From: Vibrio maritimus
GTDB lineage: Bacteria > Pseudomonadota > Gammaproteobacteria > Enterobacterales > Vibrionaceae
Length of the DNA stretch: 32,617 nt
Reading direction: 5' to 3'
NCBI GenBank assembly: GCA_003263775.1
Contig: JYJJ01000097.1
Coordinates: 1-32,617 of the forward strand
The stretch's first letter is position 1, and every line of letters starts with the position of its first letter. The position numbers and the translations under genes are program-made. Below, piece by piece: positions 1-7,335 of this stretch. Under the pieces are notes generated by a model. It was not told the origin of the DNA and ran no database searches. It was given only the letters and a program-made list of their open reading frames with translations.

Positions 1-2
1 TT

Positions 3-35
3 AGAAAACCCGATGCGAAAGCGTCGGGTTTTTTA
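3..35 (+). terminator. Intrinsic terminator closing an upstream transcript
   Basis: A 10-bp stem (7-16 with 21-30, one T.G wobble) capped by a GAAA tetraloop runs directly into a T tract. The transcript it ends starts before the window. The tRNA-like repeats that follow suggest that this was an rRNA/tRNA operon. Confidence 0.75.
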
Positions 36-43
36 TTATCTAG

Positions 44-108
44 AATTTGGTAGCTTCCTTTTCAAGGAAGTCGAGTCCCGGTTGGATGCAACCCCAGCCA
101 CTCCGCCA
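44..108 (+). repeat. Degenerate tRNA-like body, copy 1
   Basis: The order is TTGGTAG (like the end of a D loop), then a 5-bp stem with a 7-base loop TTTTCAA (54-70) laid out like an anticodon arm with UUC at the anticodon position, then TCGAGTCCCGG (like the 3' part of a T arm), a GGTTG/CAACC hairpin, and CTCCGCCA, which matches a tRNA-Asp or tRNA-Ser 3' end including CCA. There is no matching 5' acceptor strand, so it is not a functional tRNA gene. Confidence 0.5.
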
Positions 109-116
109 CTTATTAG

Positions 117-147
117 AGAACCTGATGCGAAAGCGTCGGGTTTTTTA
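117..147 (+). terminator. Intrinsic terminator between the two repeat units
   Basis: Stem 119-128 with 133-142 around GAAA, followed by six T. It is nearly identical to the terminator of the first unit. Confidence 0.7.
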
Positions 148-155
148 TTACCTGT

Positions 156-220
156 AATTTGGTAGCTTCCTTTTCAAGGAAGTCGAGTCCCGGTTGATGG
201 CAACCCCCGCCATTCCGCTA
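156..220 (+). repeat. Degenerate tRNA-like body, copy 2
   Basis: Same architecture as the first copy, with an identical anticodon-like arm. The GGTTG/CAACC stem is kept although its loop changes from GATG to ATGG. The terminal CCA has decayed to CTA, so this copy is further from a tRNA. A conserved stem with a changed loop hints that RNA folding may still matter. Confidence 0.5.
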
Positions 221-230
221 CTTATTAAGA

Positions 231-256
231 AGCCTCGTCGAAAGACGAGACTTTTT
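231..256 (+). terminator. Intrinsic terminator after repeat unit 2
   Basis: CTCGTC (234-239) pairs with GACGAG (244-249) around a GAAA loop, followed by a T5 tract. Bases 257-516 hold no gene that I can see, only AT-rich sequence with a possible crcB promoter (TTGACT 452-457, TATATT 477-482, a long 19-base spacer). I found no fluoride riboswitch there. Confidence 0.65.
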
Positions 257-516
257 GCTATCTGCAATATAATTCTTCTCAGTCTAACTTTTCCATTAGT
301 GAGCTTAGGTTTTTCAGCTCCAATCTTCTTTTCGCTGTGATTCGCTAACTAATTGTTTATCACAACCGCAAAAAGTGACGCATGTAACTTTTTAAATTTA
401 CTCGACAACCCGATGGATTATCCGTTGGATTTTGTGGTTAAAAATGTGATGTTGACTCGAATTTATTCGTTGTTGGTATATTATTACCTTTTCTATTTAT
501 TATTTGGGATTCGGTG

Positions 517-900
517 ATGGGGCAGTTTTCAGTTTTAGGTTTTATTGCATTGGGCGGTGCTGTCGGGGCTTGTTCCCGGTATTTGATATCAGAACTTTGT
601 GTTTTACTTTTTGGTCGTGGTTTTCCGTACGGAACGTTAACCGTCAATGTGGTTGGTTCGTTTATTATGGGACTATTGATTGCAGCATTCGAAGCTGAGA
701 TTTTCGCACCCGATCCGTGGCGACAAATCATCGGTCTGGGCTTTCTAGGTGCACTTACGACATTCTCTACGTTTTCTATGGATAACGTGCTCCTGATGCA
801 GCAGGGGGCGTTTTTGAAAATGGGTCTGAATATATTACTCAATGTTGTTTTGAGTATTTCAGCGTGTTGGATTGGTTTTCAGATGCTGACCAAAAGTTAA
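517..900 (+). CDS. crcB: CrcB/FluC fluoride ion channel
   Basis: A small integral membrane protein of 127 residues that exports fluoride as a dual-topology dimer in the inner membrane. Family marks are the N-terminal GGAVGACSRY, NVVGSFIMG in the second membrane segment, and GFLGALTTFSTFS with the conserved threonine and phenylalanine pore residues. Four hydrophobic segments cover most of the length, as usual for the family. ATG 517 is preceded directly by an in-frame GTG at 514; I prefer the ATG. It is a single gene, separated from the thiamine operon by its riboswitch leader. No terminator is obvious after it, so some readthrough into the leader is possible. Confidence 0.93.
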   Translation: MGQFSVLGFIALGGAVGACSRYLISELCVLLFGRGFPYGTLTVNVVGSFIMGLLIAAFEAEIFAPDPWRQIIGLGFLGALTTFSTFSMDNVLLMQQGAFLKMGLNILLNVVLSISACWIGFQMLTKS

Positions 901-961
901 ACGAAAAACTTCCATGTCCTGTTGATGTATTAAAACTAATTCCTTTATAATCGAGTCAATA

Positions 962-1044
962 CTTGTCGGAGTGCCCATAGGGCTGAGACCGTTAATTCGG
1001 GATCCGTTGAACCTGATCTGGTTAGTACCAGCGAAGGGAACAAG
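962..1044 (+). promoter_or_regulatory. TPP riboswitch (THI box) aptamer
   Basis: It carries the conserved core segments GGGCTGAGA, CCGTTGAACCTGATCTGG and GCGAAGGGAACAAG. The closing P1 helix is CTTGT (962-966) with ACAAG (1040-1044). Thiamine pyrophosphate binding shuts off the thiC operon that starts 125 bases downstream. This is a well-established element in front of thiC. Confidence 0.95.
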
Positions 1045-1168
1045 AGAATAGAACTAGCATCATATTCTATTTATCAAATAGCGCACGCTATTGTAGTTGA
1101 TACCTCTTGTATTCACACATCCGTCAAGCATTTATCTTTTATAACTATATGATATATAAGGAAATGCT
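1045..1168 (+). promoter_or_regulatory. thiC: Expression platform of the thiC TPP riboswitch
   Basis: CTCTTGT (1104-1110) is the exact complement of ACAAGAG (1040-1046), which includes the 3' strand of P1, so it can compete with P1 when TPP is absent. A hairpin AATAGCG/CGCTATT lies between them. No T-rich terminator follows, so control is more likely at translation. The thiC ribosome site AAGGA is at 1158-1162. Confidence 0.6.
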
Positions 1169-3091
1169 ATGTCGACACGCAAGCAAAATAGGCTGGAAGC
1201 GAAAAACTTCATCGATACTCTATCGGTGACGCCTTACCCAAACTCTCAAAAGACATATATTCAAGGTAGCCGAAGCGATCTGCAAGTACCAATGCGTACA
1301 ATCTCTCTTGCAGACAGTTTAATCGGTGGTAACCAAGACAACCCAATCTACGAGCCTAACGAACCCATCAACGTGTATGACACGTCTGGTGTCTATACCG
1401 ATCCAGAACACGCTATCGATTTGTATTCAGGTTTACCTAAGCTGAGAGAAACTTGGATTGATGAACGCGCCGATACCGAAGTCTTGTCAGGCGTCAGTTC
1501 CGAGTTTGCTAAACAAAGACTCGAAGATGATACGCTTGATGAGCTTAGATACGGGCAACTTCCTCGAATAAGACGTGGTATTAAAGGCGCTTGCGTCACC
1601 CAGCTTCATTACGCACGCCAGGGCATTATTACGCCTGAGATGGAATACATCGCGATTCGAGAAAACATGGGCCGACAAAAGCTCAAAGACGCAGTGCTCA
1701 CTCAACAGCATCCTGGTCAGCACTTTGGTGCGAACTTACCTAAAGAAATCACACCTGAATTCGTACGTAAAGAAGTCGCTGAGGGCAGGGCGATCATCCC
1801 TTCAAACATCAATCACCCCGAATCAGAACCGATGATTATTGGCCGTAATTTCCTAGTTAAGGTCAATGCCAACATAGGCAACTCATCAGTCACCTCTTCG
1901 ATAGAAGAAGAAGTGGAGAAGCTTGTGTGGGGTACTCGATGGGGAGCAGATACAGTTATGGATCTGTCGACTGGACGAAACATCCACGAAACACGTGAGT
2001 GGATCCTGCGTAATAGCCCGGTGCCAATCGGTACAGTACCTATGTACCAAGCACTAGAAAAGGTTAATGGTATTGCTGAAAACCTGACTTGGGAGGTGAT
2101 GCGAGATACATTAATCGAGCAAGCAGAGCAAGGTGTAGACTACTTTACTATTCATGCTGGCTTACTGCTTCATCATATCCCACTTACCGCCAAGCGCGTC
2201 ACGGGTATCGTTAGCCGTGGTGGTTCTATCATCGCTAAGTGGTGTTTGGCACACCATGAAGAAAGCTTCCTATACACAAACTTTAGAGAGATCTGTGAAA
2301 TCTGTGCACGTTATGACGTGGCTTTGTCGCTAGGAGATGGATTGCGTCCAGGCTCTATTGCCGATGCCAATGATGAAGCTCAGTTTGCTGAGCTTAGAAC
2401 TCTAGGCAAGTTAACCAAAATTGCCTGGGAATACGATGTTCAAGTCATCATTGAAGGTCCAGGTCACGTACCGATGCACATGATAAAAGAGAACATGGAA
2501 GAGCAGCTTGAGCATTGCCATGAGGCACCGTTCTACACGCTTGGTCCACTGACCACTGATATTGCACCGGGCTATGACCACATTACCTCTGGTATCGGTG
2601 CTGCAATGATCGGTTGGTACGGCTGTGCGATGCTGTGTTATGTGACGCCTAAAGAACACCTTGGCCTACCAAATAAAGAAGACGTTAAGACTGGGCTTAT
2701 CACTTACAAACTCGCTGCTCATGCAGCGGACTTGGCGAAGGGGCATCCTGGCGCTCAAATTCGTGATAATGCACTTTCAAAGGCTCGCTTTGAATTCCGC
2801 TGGGAAGACCAGTTTAACCTCTCTCTTGACCCTGATACTGCGCGCCAATTCCATGATGAAACACTCCCGCAAGAATCTGGCAAGGTGGCTCATTTCTGCT
2901 CAATGTGCGGTCCAAAATTCTGTTCGATGAAGATCTCACAAGAGGTACGAGAGTACGCTAAAGACATACAACAAGGCGACAGCATCGCAATCACAATGCT
3001 TGATGACCCTTTAGAAGGGATGCGTCAAAAGTCTGAAGAGTTCAGAGCAACGGGTGCCGAATTATATCATCCAGCTGTTACTGAAGAATAA
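1169..3091 (+). CDS. thiC: Phosphomethylpyrimidine synthase ThiC
   Basis: A radical-SAM enzyme of 640 residues that converts aminoimidazole ribotide to HMP phosphate, the pyrimidine half of thiamine. The 4Fe-4S motif C-x2-C-x4-C sits at residues 577, 580 and 585 (CSMCGPKFC), in the C-terminal position typical for ThiC. The N-terminal ThiC-associated domain and the TIM-barrel region (GADTVMDLSTG, EGPGHVPMHMI) are intact. The ATG has AAGGA 6 bases upstream. It is the first gene of thiCEFSGH and is controlled by the TPP riboswitch. Length and motifs are normal for the family. Confidence 0.97.
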   Translation: MSTRKQNRLEAKNFIDTLSVTPYPNSQKTYIQGSRSDLQVPMRTISLADSLIGGNQDNPIYEPNEPINVYDTSGVYTDPEHAIDLYSGLPKLRETWIDERADTEVLSGVSSEFAKQRLEDDTLDELRYGQLPRIRRGIKGACVTQLHYARQGIITPEMEYIAIRENMGRQKLKDAVLTQQHPGQHFGANLPKEITPEFVRKEVAEGRAIIPSNINHPESEPMIIGRNFLVKVNANIGNSSVTSSIEEEVEKLVWGTRWGADTVMDLSTGRNIHETREWILRNSPVPIGTVPMYQALEKVNGIAENLTWEVMRDTLIEQAEQGVDYFTIHAGLLLHHIPLTAKRVTGIVSRGGSIIAKWCLAHHEESFLYTNFREICEICARYDVALSLGDGLRPGSIADANDEAQFAELRTLGKLTKIAWEYDVQVIIEGPGHVPMHMIKENMEEQLEHCHEAPFYTLGPLTTDIAPGYDHITSGIGAAMIGWYGCAMLCYVTPKEHLGLPNKEDVKTGLITYKLAAHAADLAKGHPGAQIRDNALSKARFEFRWEDQFNLSLDPDTARQFHDETLPQESGKVAHFCSMCGPKFCSMKISQEVREYAKDIQQGDSIAITMLDDPLEGMRQKSEEFRATGAELYHPAVTEE

Positions 3092-3115
3092 CTACCATAA
3101 TCCAAGGAGCTTCCG

Positions 3116-4360
3116 TTGAAACTCATGTTGCCCATTGGTGCAGACGCTTTGAATCGTCATATTCATCGTGTTCTCGGCCTAGCAAAACAAGTCGGCTTCT
3201 CAACCGAAAACATCGTAATCTCATCTTCTGAAGAAGGTGAGGCCGTCGTTATCCGGCACGAAGAAAACACTCGTTATATTTCAAGTGATGTTCTAGGCTC
3301 TACTTTCCAGAAAGGAGATAGCGCGTTAGACAGTGATATTCGTGTAAGGTATTTGCATGATATGGATGAAAGCAAGCTTTCGTCCTCACTTGTGACAGCC
3401 ACACAAGGTGATGTCTACATAACAGTAGCAAGTAGATCTCGATGGCTCGATGTCTGGTCTTGTAGAGACAACATTATAAAGGCTTCTGCGGCAGCTTCTT
3501 TGATTAATGACCACACTGAACATTTAGCTTGGCTTGTGGTGAGTATTGCTCTCGATTTTCCACTCGAAGATGCAGTTATGGTGGCTAGAGCTGGATGTGT
3601 TTCACGTGAAACATGGCCTAGTCACTTGGACCAATTCCCCGTTCCTGTCATAGAACATGCGAATTTAGGTATACGTGTTGGCTGGGCAGTCGAGGCATCG
3701 GCTCTACCATTTCCTACCGTAAGTAAATCGAAGCTTGGGCTTTACCCTGTGGTCGATAATGTAGATTGGGTAGCTCAACTACTTGAACTTGGCATAAAGA
3801 CGGTACAGCTTAGAATTAAAAAATCTGATCTGCCAGATCTGGAACAGCAAATTGAAAAAGCGATCGAACTTGGTCGCAAACATGATGCCCAAGTGTTCAT
3901 CAATGACTATTGGCAGCTGGCGGTTAAGCATGGTGCCTACGGTGTGCACTTAGGCCAAGAAGACATTGAAGTAGCAAACCTCAAGCAACTAGCAGAACAA
4001 GGAATTGCGCTTGGTCTATCTACTCACGGATATTATGAGTTGCTACGCATCGTTCAAATTCACCCTAGCTACATTGCTCTCGGCCACATTTTCCCAACGA
4101 CCACTAAAGACATGCCTTCAAAACCTCAAGGTTTGATACGACTGGAGCTCTATCAGCGACTGATCGATTCAATACCTTACGGTCAGGAATTGGGATATCC
4201 AACAGTAGCTATTGGTGGCATCGATTTGAAGACTGCACCAGCAGTTTGGAGTTGTGGCGTAACAAGTTTGGCAGTGGTTCGAGCAATCACATTAGCTGAC
4301 GATGTACCCGCAGTTATTCAACAATTTAACTCAATCATGGATGGTCGCCTTGATGGTTAA
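3116..4360 (+). CDS. thiE: Thiamine-phosphate synthase ThiE with a ~200-residue N-terminal extension
   Basis: Joins HMP-PP and thiazole phosphate to give thiamine phosphate. The catalytic TIM barrel covers about residues 207-405, with VQLRIKK, FINDYWQLA, GVHLGQEDI, GLSTHG, ALGHIFPTTTK and TVAIGGI all present. The first 200 residues are not part of a standard ~210-residue ThiE. A stretch around 145-160 (IALDFPLEDAVMVARAG) resembles the end of HMP-P kinase ThiD, so the extension may be a decayed ThiD-like domain (inference). The start is TTG 3116, six bases after AAGGAG; the ATG at 3125 is too far from that site. It overlaps thiF by 8 bases. A parS site lies inside, encoding residues 161-166. 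Confidence 0.92.
   Translation: MKLMLPIGADALNRHIHRVLGLAKQVGFSTENIVISSSEEGEAVVIRHEENTRYISSDVLGSTFQKGDSALDSDIRVRYLHDMDESKLSSSLVTATQGDVYITVASRSRWLDVWSCRDNIIKASAAASLINDHTEHLAWLVVSIALDFPLEDAVMVARAGCVSRETWPSHLDQFPVPVIEHANLGIRVGWAVEASALPFPTVSKSKLGLYPVVDNVDWVAQLLELGIKTVQLRIKKSDLPDLEQQIEKAIELGRKHDAQVFINDYWQLAVKHGAYGVHLGQEDIEVANLKQLAEQGIALGLSTHGYYELLRIVQIHPSYIALGHIFPTTTKDMPSKPQGLIRLELYQRLIDSIPYGQELGYPTVAIGGIDLKTAPAVWSCGVTSLAVVRAITLADDVPAVIQQFNSIMDGRLDG
3598..3613. promoter_or_regulatory. parS centromere site (ParB binding), inside thiE
   Basis: TGTTTCACGTGAAACA is a perfect 16-bp palindrome that fits the bacterial parS consensus TGTTNCACGTGAAACA. Here it is also coding sequence, specifying VSRET plus the end of the preceding cysteine codon in the non-catalytic part of ThiE. 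Such sites cluster near the origin of Vibrio chromosome 1. Confidence 0.92.
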
Positions 4361-5120
4361 TGATGACCAATTCAAGCAGTATCTGCGCCAAATTAGTCTT
4401 CCGAACATAGGTGAAGAAGGACAGAGCAAACTGCTCAAAGCCAATGTGCTTATTGTAGGTTGTGGTGGGCTCGGTACTGCAGCGAGCATGTATTTGGCTG
4501 GTGCTGGTGTGGGCTGTGTAGTCATCGCTGACGATGATGTAGTAGAAGTGTCGAACTTACCCCGCCAGGTAACTTATCACGCAAAAGATATTGGAATCGC
4601 CAAAGTCGAATGTTTGAAGACCAGTCTCCAACAACAGAACCCGAATGTCAGAGTGCGAAGTATTAACAAAAAGCTTGATGGCAGTCAGTTGTTACTAGAG
4701 ATCACGTTAGCTGATGTTGTGGTTGATTGTTCAGATAACCTAGCGACTCGGCATGCCATTAATGCCTATTGTAAACAGAGCGACACCGACTTGGTTAGCG
4801 CTGCTGCAATCGGCTGGAATGGCCAACTCAGTGTTTTTCCATTCTCATCGTCCCTCGAGATCGCTTGCTATCGATGCTTGTATCCCTTTGATGAAATCCA
4901 GGGAAGTAGCCGATGTTCAGAGTCATCTGTCATGGGGCCGGTGGTTGGCATGATGGGGCTTTACCAAGCTTTAGAAACGATTAAGTTGCTTGCAGGTGTC
5001 CACCCGCAGGTGACCCAGAAGAAACCACCGACATTGAAGTTGTTCGATGGACTAAACGGCCAATGGCAAACACTACAGATTGCTCGTGAGCAAACTTGCA
5101 CGGTTTGCTCGACTGAATAA
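4353..5120 (+). CDS. thiF: ThiS adenylyltransferase ThiF
   Basis: An E1-like enzyme of 255 residues that adenylates the ThiS C-terminus so that sulfur can be loaded. It has the nucleotide-binding loop VGCGGLG, the DCSDNLATRHAINAYC segment typical of ThiF/MoeB proteins, and zinc-binding cysteine pairs in CYRC and CTVC. ATG 4353 overlaps the thiE stop (translational coupling) and gives the usual N-terminus beginning MVNDDQF. An in-frame ATG at 4341 is an alternative. No strong ribosome site is visible, in line with coupling. Confidence 0.93.
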   Translation: MVNDDQFKQYLRQISLPNIGEEGQSKLLKANVLIVGCGGLGTAASMYLAGAGVGCVVIADDDVVEVSNLPRQVTYHAKDIGIAKVECLKTSLQQQNPNVRVRSINKKLDGSQLLLEITLADVVVDCSDNLATRHAINAYCKQSDTDLVSAAAIGWNGQLSVFPFSSSLEIACYRCLYPFDEIQGSSRCSESSVMGPVVGMMGLYQALETIKLLAGVHPQVTQKKPPTLKLFDGLNGQWQTLQIAREQTCTVCSTE

Positions 5121-5134
5121 TACACCATGGTGTA
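5121..5134. promoter_or_regulatory. Perfect 14-bp palindrome between thiF and thiS
   Basis: TACACCATGGTGTA directly follows the thiF stop, in a 44-base gap inside an otherwise tightly packed operon. It may be a small mRNA hairpin or a protein site. I cannot assign it. Confidence 0.3.
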
Positions 5135-5164
5135 GTCACTGATTTTGTACGCGAGAACAAAAAA

Positions 5165-5368
5165 ATGATTCAAGTAACAGTTAATAACACATTACAGAAT
5201 ACGAAAAGAGATAGCTTACTCGAGGATCTTATTAAAGGTCTCGATATTGACACCCATGGGTGTGCCATTGCGGTCGATGACCAAATCGTGCCACGAACAG
5301 AGTGGTCTACGTTTGTCGTCAAAAACGACATGTCCATTAACATCTTCCAAGCCATTGCAGGGGGCTAA
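5165..5368 (+). CDS. thiS: Sulfur carrier protein ThiS
   Basis: A ubiquitin-fold carrier of 67 residues ending in the required Gly-Gly (FQAIAGG). The C-terminal glycine is adenylated by ThiF, receives sulfur as a thiocarboxylate, and donates it to ThiG. The length is normal for the family. The start is ATG 5165 with only a weak upstream GAGAA. It lies two bases before thiG, and the pair is usually cotranslated because ThiS and ThiG form a complex. Confidence 0.95.
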   Translation: MIQVTVNNTLQNTKRDSLLEDLIKGLDIDTHGCAIAVDDQIVPRTEWSTFVVKNDMSINIFQAIAGG

Positions 5369-5370
5369 TC

Positions 5371-6138
5371 ATGCTAACAATTGCCGATAAAACATTTGAA
5401 TCACGTCTGTTTACTGGAACCGGAAAGTTCTCGGATCAGTCTCTTATGGTTCAGGCTATTGCTGAGAGTGGTTCACAGCTTGCGACAATGGCGCTCAAGC
5501 GCGTAGATCTACAAGGTCAAGATGACAACATCTTACGACCATTGATTGAGAACAAGATTAGTCTGTTGCCTAACACTTCAGGCGCTAAGAATGCCAAAGA
5601 CGCCATCTTCGCTGCACATCTTGCTAGAGAAGCATTGGGTACCAATTGGCTGAAGCTAGAGATTCACCCAGATCCAAAGTACTTACTGCCAGACCCGATC
5701 GAGACGCTTAAAGCGGCTGAACAGCTAGTTAAGGATGGGTTCGTTGTACTGCCTTATTGTCACAGTGATCCAACGTTATGTAAGCACCTTGAGGAAGTAG
5801 GGTGTGCCGCCGTGATGCCACTTGGTGCTCCAATAGGAAGTAATAAAGGCATCGTCAGTAAAGACTTTTTAGAAATCATAATCGAACAAGCTAACGTTCC
5901 GGTTGTGGTTGATGCTGGTATCGGTGCACCATCACATGCGGCGCTTGCGATGGAAATGGGCGCGGATGCTGTCTTGGTCAATACCGCCATCGCTGCTGCC
6001 GCTGATCCGGTTGCTATGGCAAAAGCGTTTAAGCTGGCGGTAGAGTCGGGAAGGCTAGCCTATGAAAGTGGCTTGGCGGGTACCGTAAATCATGCCGTAG
6101 CCTCGAGCCCGTTAACAGCGTTTCTCGATTCAGAGTAG
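5371..6138 (+). CDS. thiG: Thiazole synthase ThiG
   Basis: A TIM-barrel protein of 255 residues that condenses deoxyxylulose 5-phosphate, dehydroglycine and ThiS thiocarboxylate into the thiazole phosphate. The lysine that forms the Schiff base lies in WLKLEIHPD near residue 95. The phosphate-binding segments DAGIGAPSHAA and GADAVLVNTAIA are intact. The ribosome site is the GGGGG run at the end of thiS. It needs ThiH (next gene) for dehydroglycine. Confidence 0.96.
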   Translation: MLTIADKTFESRLFTGTGKFSDQSLMVQAIAESGSQLATMALKRVDLQGQDDNILRPLIENKISLLPNTSGAKNAKDAIFAAHLAREALGTNWLKLEIHPDPKYLLPDPIETLKAAEQLVKDGFVVLPYCHSDPTLCKHLEEVGCAAVMPLGAPIGSNKGIVSKDFLEIIIEQANVPVVVDAGIGAPSHAALAMEMGADAVLVNTAIAAAADPVAMAKAFKLAVESGRLAYESGLAGTVNHAVASSPLTAFLDSE

Positions 6139-6147
6139 GAGAACATC

Positions 6148-7259
6148 ATGAGCTTTGTTCAGGAGCATGCTAAGTATAACTGGATGATATTCGTCTTTCG
6201 ATTTATGCGAAATCGGCGCGTGATGTAGAGCGAGCATTGTCTAAAACGCGGCTCGACTTAGAAGACTTTAAGGCACTAATTAGTCCAGCCGCAGAACCCT
6301 ATTTAGAACAAATGGCTCAGCGTTCATTTGCATTAACTCGTAAGCGATTTGGGCATACCATGTCCATGTACATACCGTTGTATCTTTCCAACTTGTGTGC
6401 CAATGCTTGTACTTATTGCGGCTTTTCAATGGAGAACCGTATCAAACGTAAAACGCTCAGTAGCGAAGAAATAGAGCGCGAATGCGACGTGATCAAACAG
6501 ATGGGTTTCGACAATATTCTTTTGGTCACAGGTGAGCACGAGAACAAAGTGGGTATGAAGTACTTCAAACAAGTGTTGCCAGAAATCAAAAAACACTTCA
6601 GCTATTTGGCGATGGAAGTTCAGCCATTGGAGGCCCAAGAGTATGCGTCCCTGAAACAGCAAGGACTCGATGCTGTGATGGTTTATCAGGAAACGTATCA
6701 CCGTTCCACATACGCACAACATCACTTGCGCGGCAACAAAATGGATTTTGACTACCGACTAGAAACCCCGGATAGATTGGCACAAGCTGGAATAGATAAG
6801 ATCGGCATCGGTTCGCTGATTGGTCTAGAAGAGTGGCGCACCGATTGCTTCTTTGTCGCCGCGCATCTTCAATACTTAGAGAGTCGTTATTGGAAGACCC
6901 GTTATTCGATTTCTTTTCCTCGTCTAAGACCTTGCGAGGGTGCGCTGCAACCGAAATCAGTGATGACAGATAAGCAGCTCGTGCAACTTATCTGTGCCTA
7001 CCGATTGTTCAATAATGAGGTAGAGCTCTCTTTGTCCACTCGTGAGTCGTCAACATTCCGCGATCATGTCTATCCATTAGGTATCACGAGTATTAGTGCT
7101 GCATCGAAAACTCAACCTGGCGGCTACGCAGATGGTCAAGAAGAGCTAGAACAGTTTGCGATCAGTGATGAACGTAGTGCTGCTTTGGTTGCTGAGTCGG
7201 TAAAACAGGCAGGCATGGAACCCGTTTGGAAAGATTGGCATCAATCCTATTCTGGCTAA
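6148..7259 (+). CDS. thiH: 2-iminoacetate synthase ThiH (reading frame broken at ~6181-6184)
   Basis: A radical-SAM tyrosine lyase that makes dehydroglycine for ThiG. ATG 6148 has GGAG 7 bases upstream and starts MSFVQEHAKYNW. The frame then runs to a stop at 6226-6228, while the expected continuation DDIRLSIYAK is in the next frame. Restoring one G in TGGATGAT (to TGGGATGAT) repairs the gene to 370 residues, close to the usual ~377. The C-x3-C-x2-C cluster motif (CANACTYC) is at about residues 84-91 of the repaired protein. I treat the break as a probable sequencing indel. The downstream part alone (from TTG 6237) would lack the N-terminus. Confidence 0.9.
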
Positions 7260-7269
7260 GTTCCGACGA

Positions 7270-7285
7270 TGTTTCACGTGAAACA
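7270..7285. promoter_or_regulatory. parS centromere site (ParB binding), after thiH
   Basis: A second perfect copy of TGTTTCACGTGAAACA, 3672 bases from the one in thiE. It is non-coding, lying between the thiH stop and the terminator shared with the aminopeptidase gene. Confidence 0.92.
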
Positions 7286-7286
7286 A

Positions 7287-7316
7287 AAAAGGCGCTGGAT
7301 ATCCGGCGCCTTTCTG
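7287..7316. terminator. Bidirectional terminator, thiH / aminopeptidase P
   Basis: A 10-bp stem (7289-7298 with 7303-7312, one T.G pair) around ATAT. A run of six A precedes it and TTTCTGTTT follows, so it can stop transcription from both convergent genes. Confidence 0.8.
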
Positions 7317-7335
7317 TTTCTACGAATCTAACAAT

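Larger units (their letters stand above)
1..224 (+). repeat. Two tandem ~112-bp units: terminator hairpin plus tRNA-like body
   Basis: The stretch from 1 is repeated from 112. Each unit is a GAAA-capped terminator hairpin followed by a tRNA-like body. A 41-base block (44-84) recurs without change at 156-196, an offset of exactly 112. The units diverge mainly in the last 25 bases of the body. The arrangement resembles the duplicated tRNA 3'-end repeats found downstream of some enterobacterial tRNA operons. Whether a stable RNA is released is unknown. Confidence 0.7.

Noticed and set aside
44..108. Functional tRNA-Glu or tRNA-Asp gene
   Set aside because: An anticodon-like arm and CCA are present, but there is no 5' acceptor strand or complete D arm, and a terminator lies directly upstream.
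260..516. Possible fluoride riboswitch upstream of crcB
   Set aside because: I could not find the conserved GGNGATGG-type core or pairing; the region is only AT-rich.
5121..5134. TACACCATGGTGTA as a regulator site inside the thi operon
   Set aside because: A 14-bp palindrome alone in a short gap gives no link to a known regulator; kept only as a low-confidence feature.
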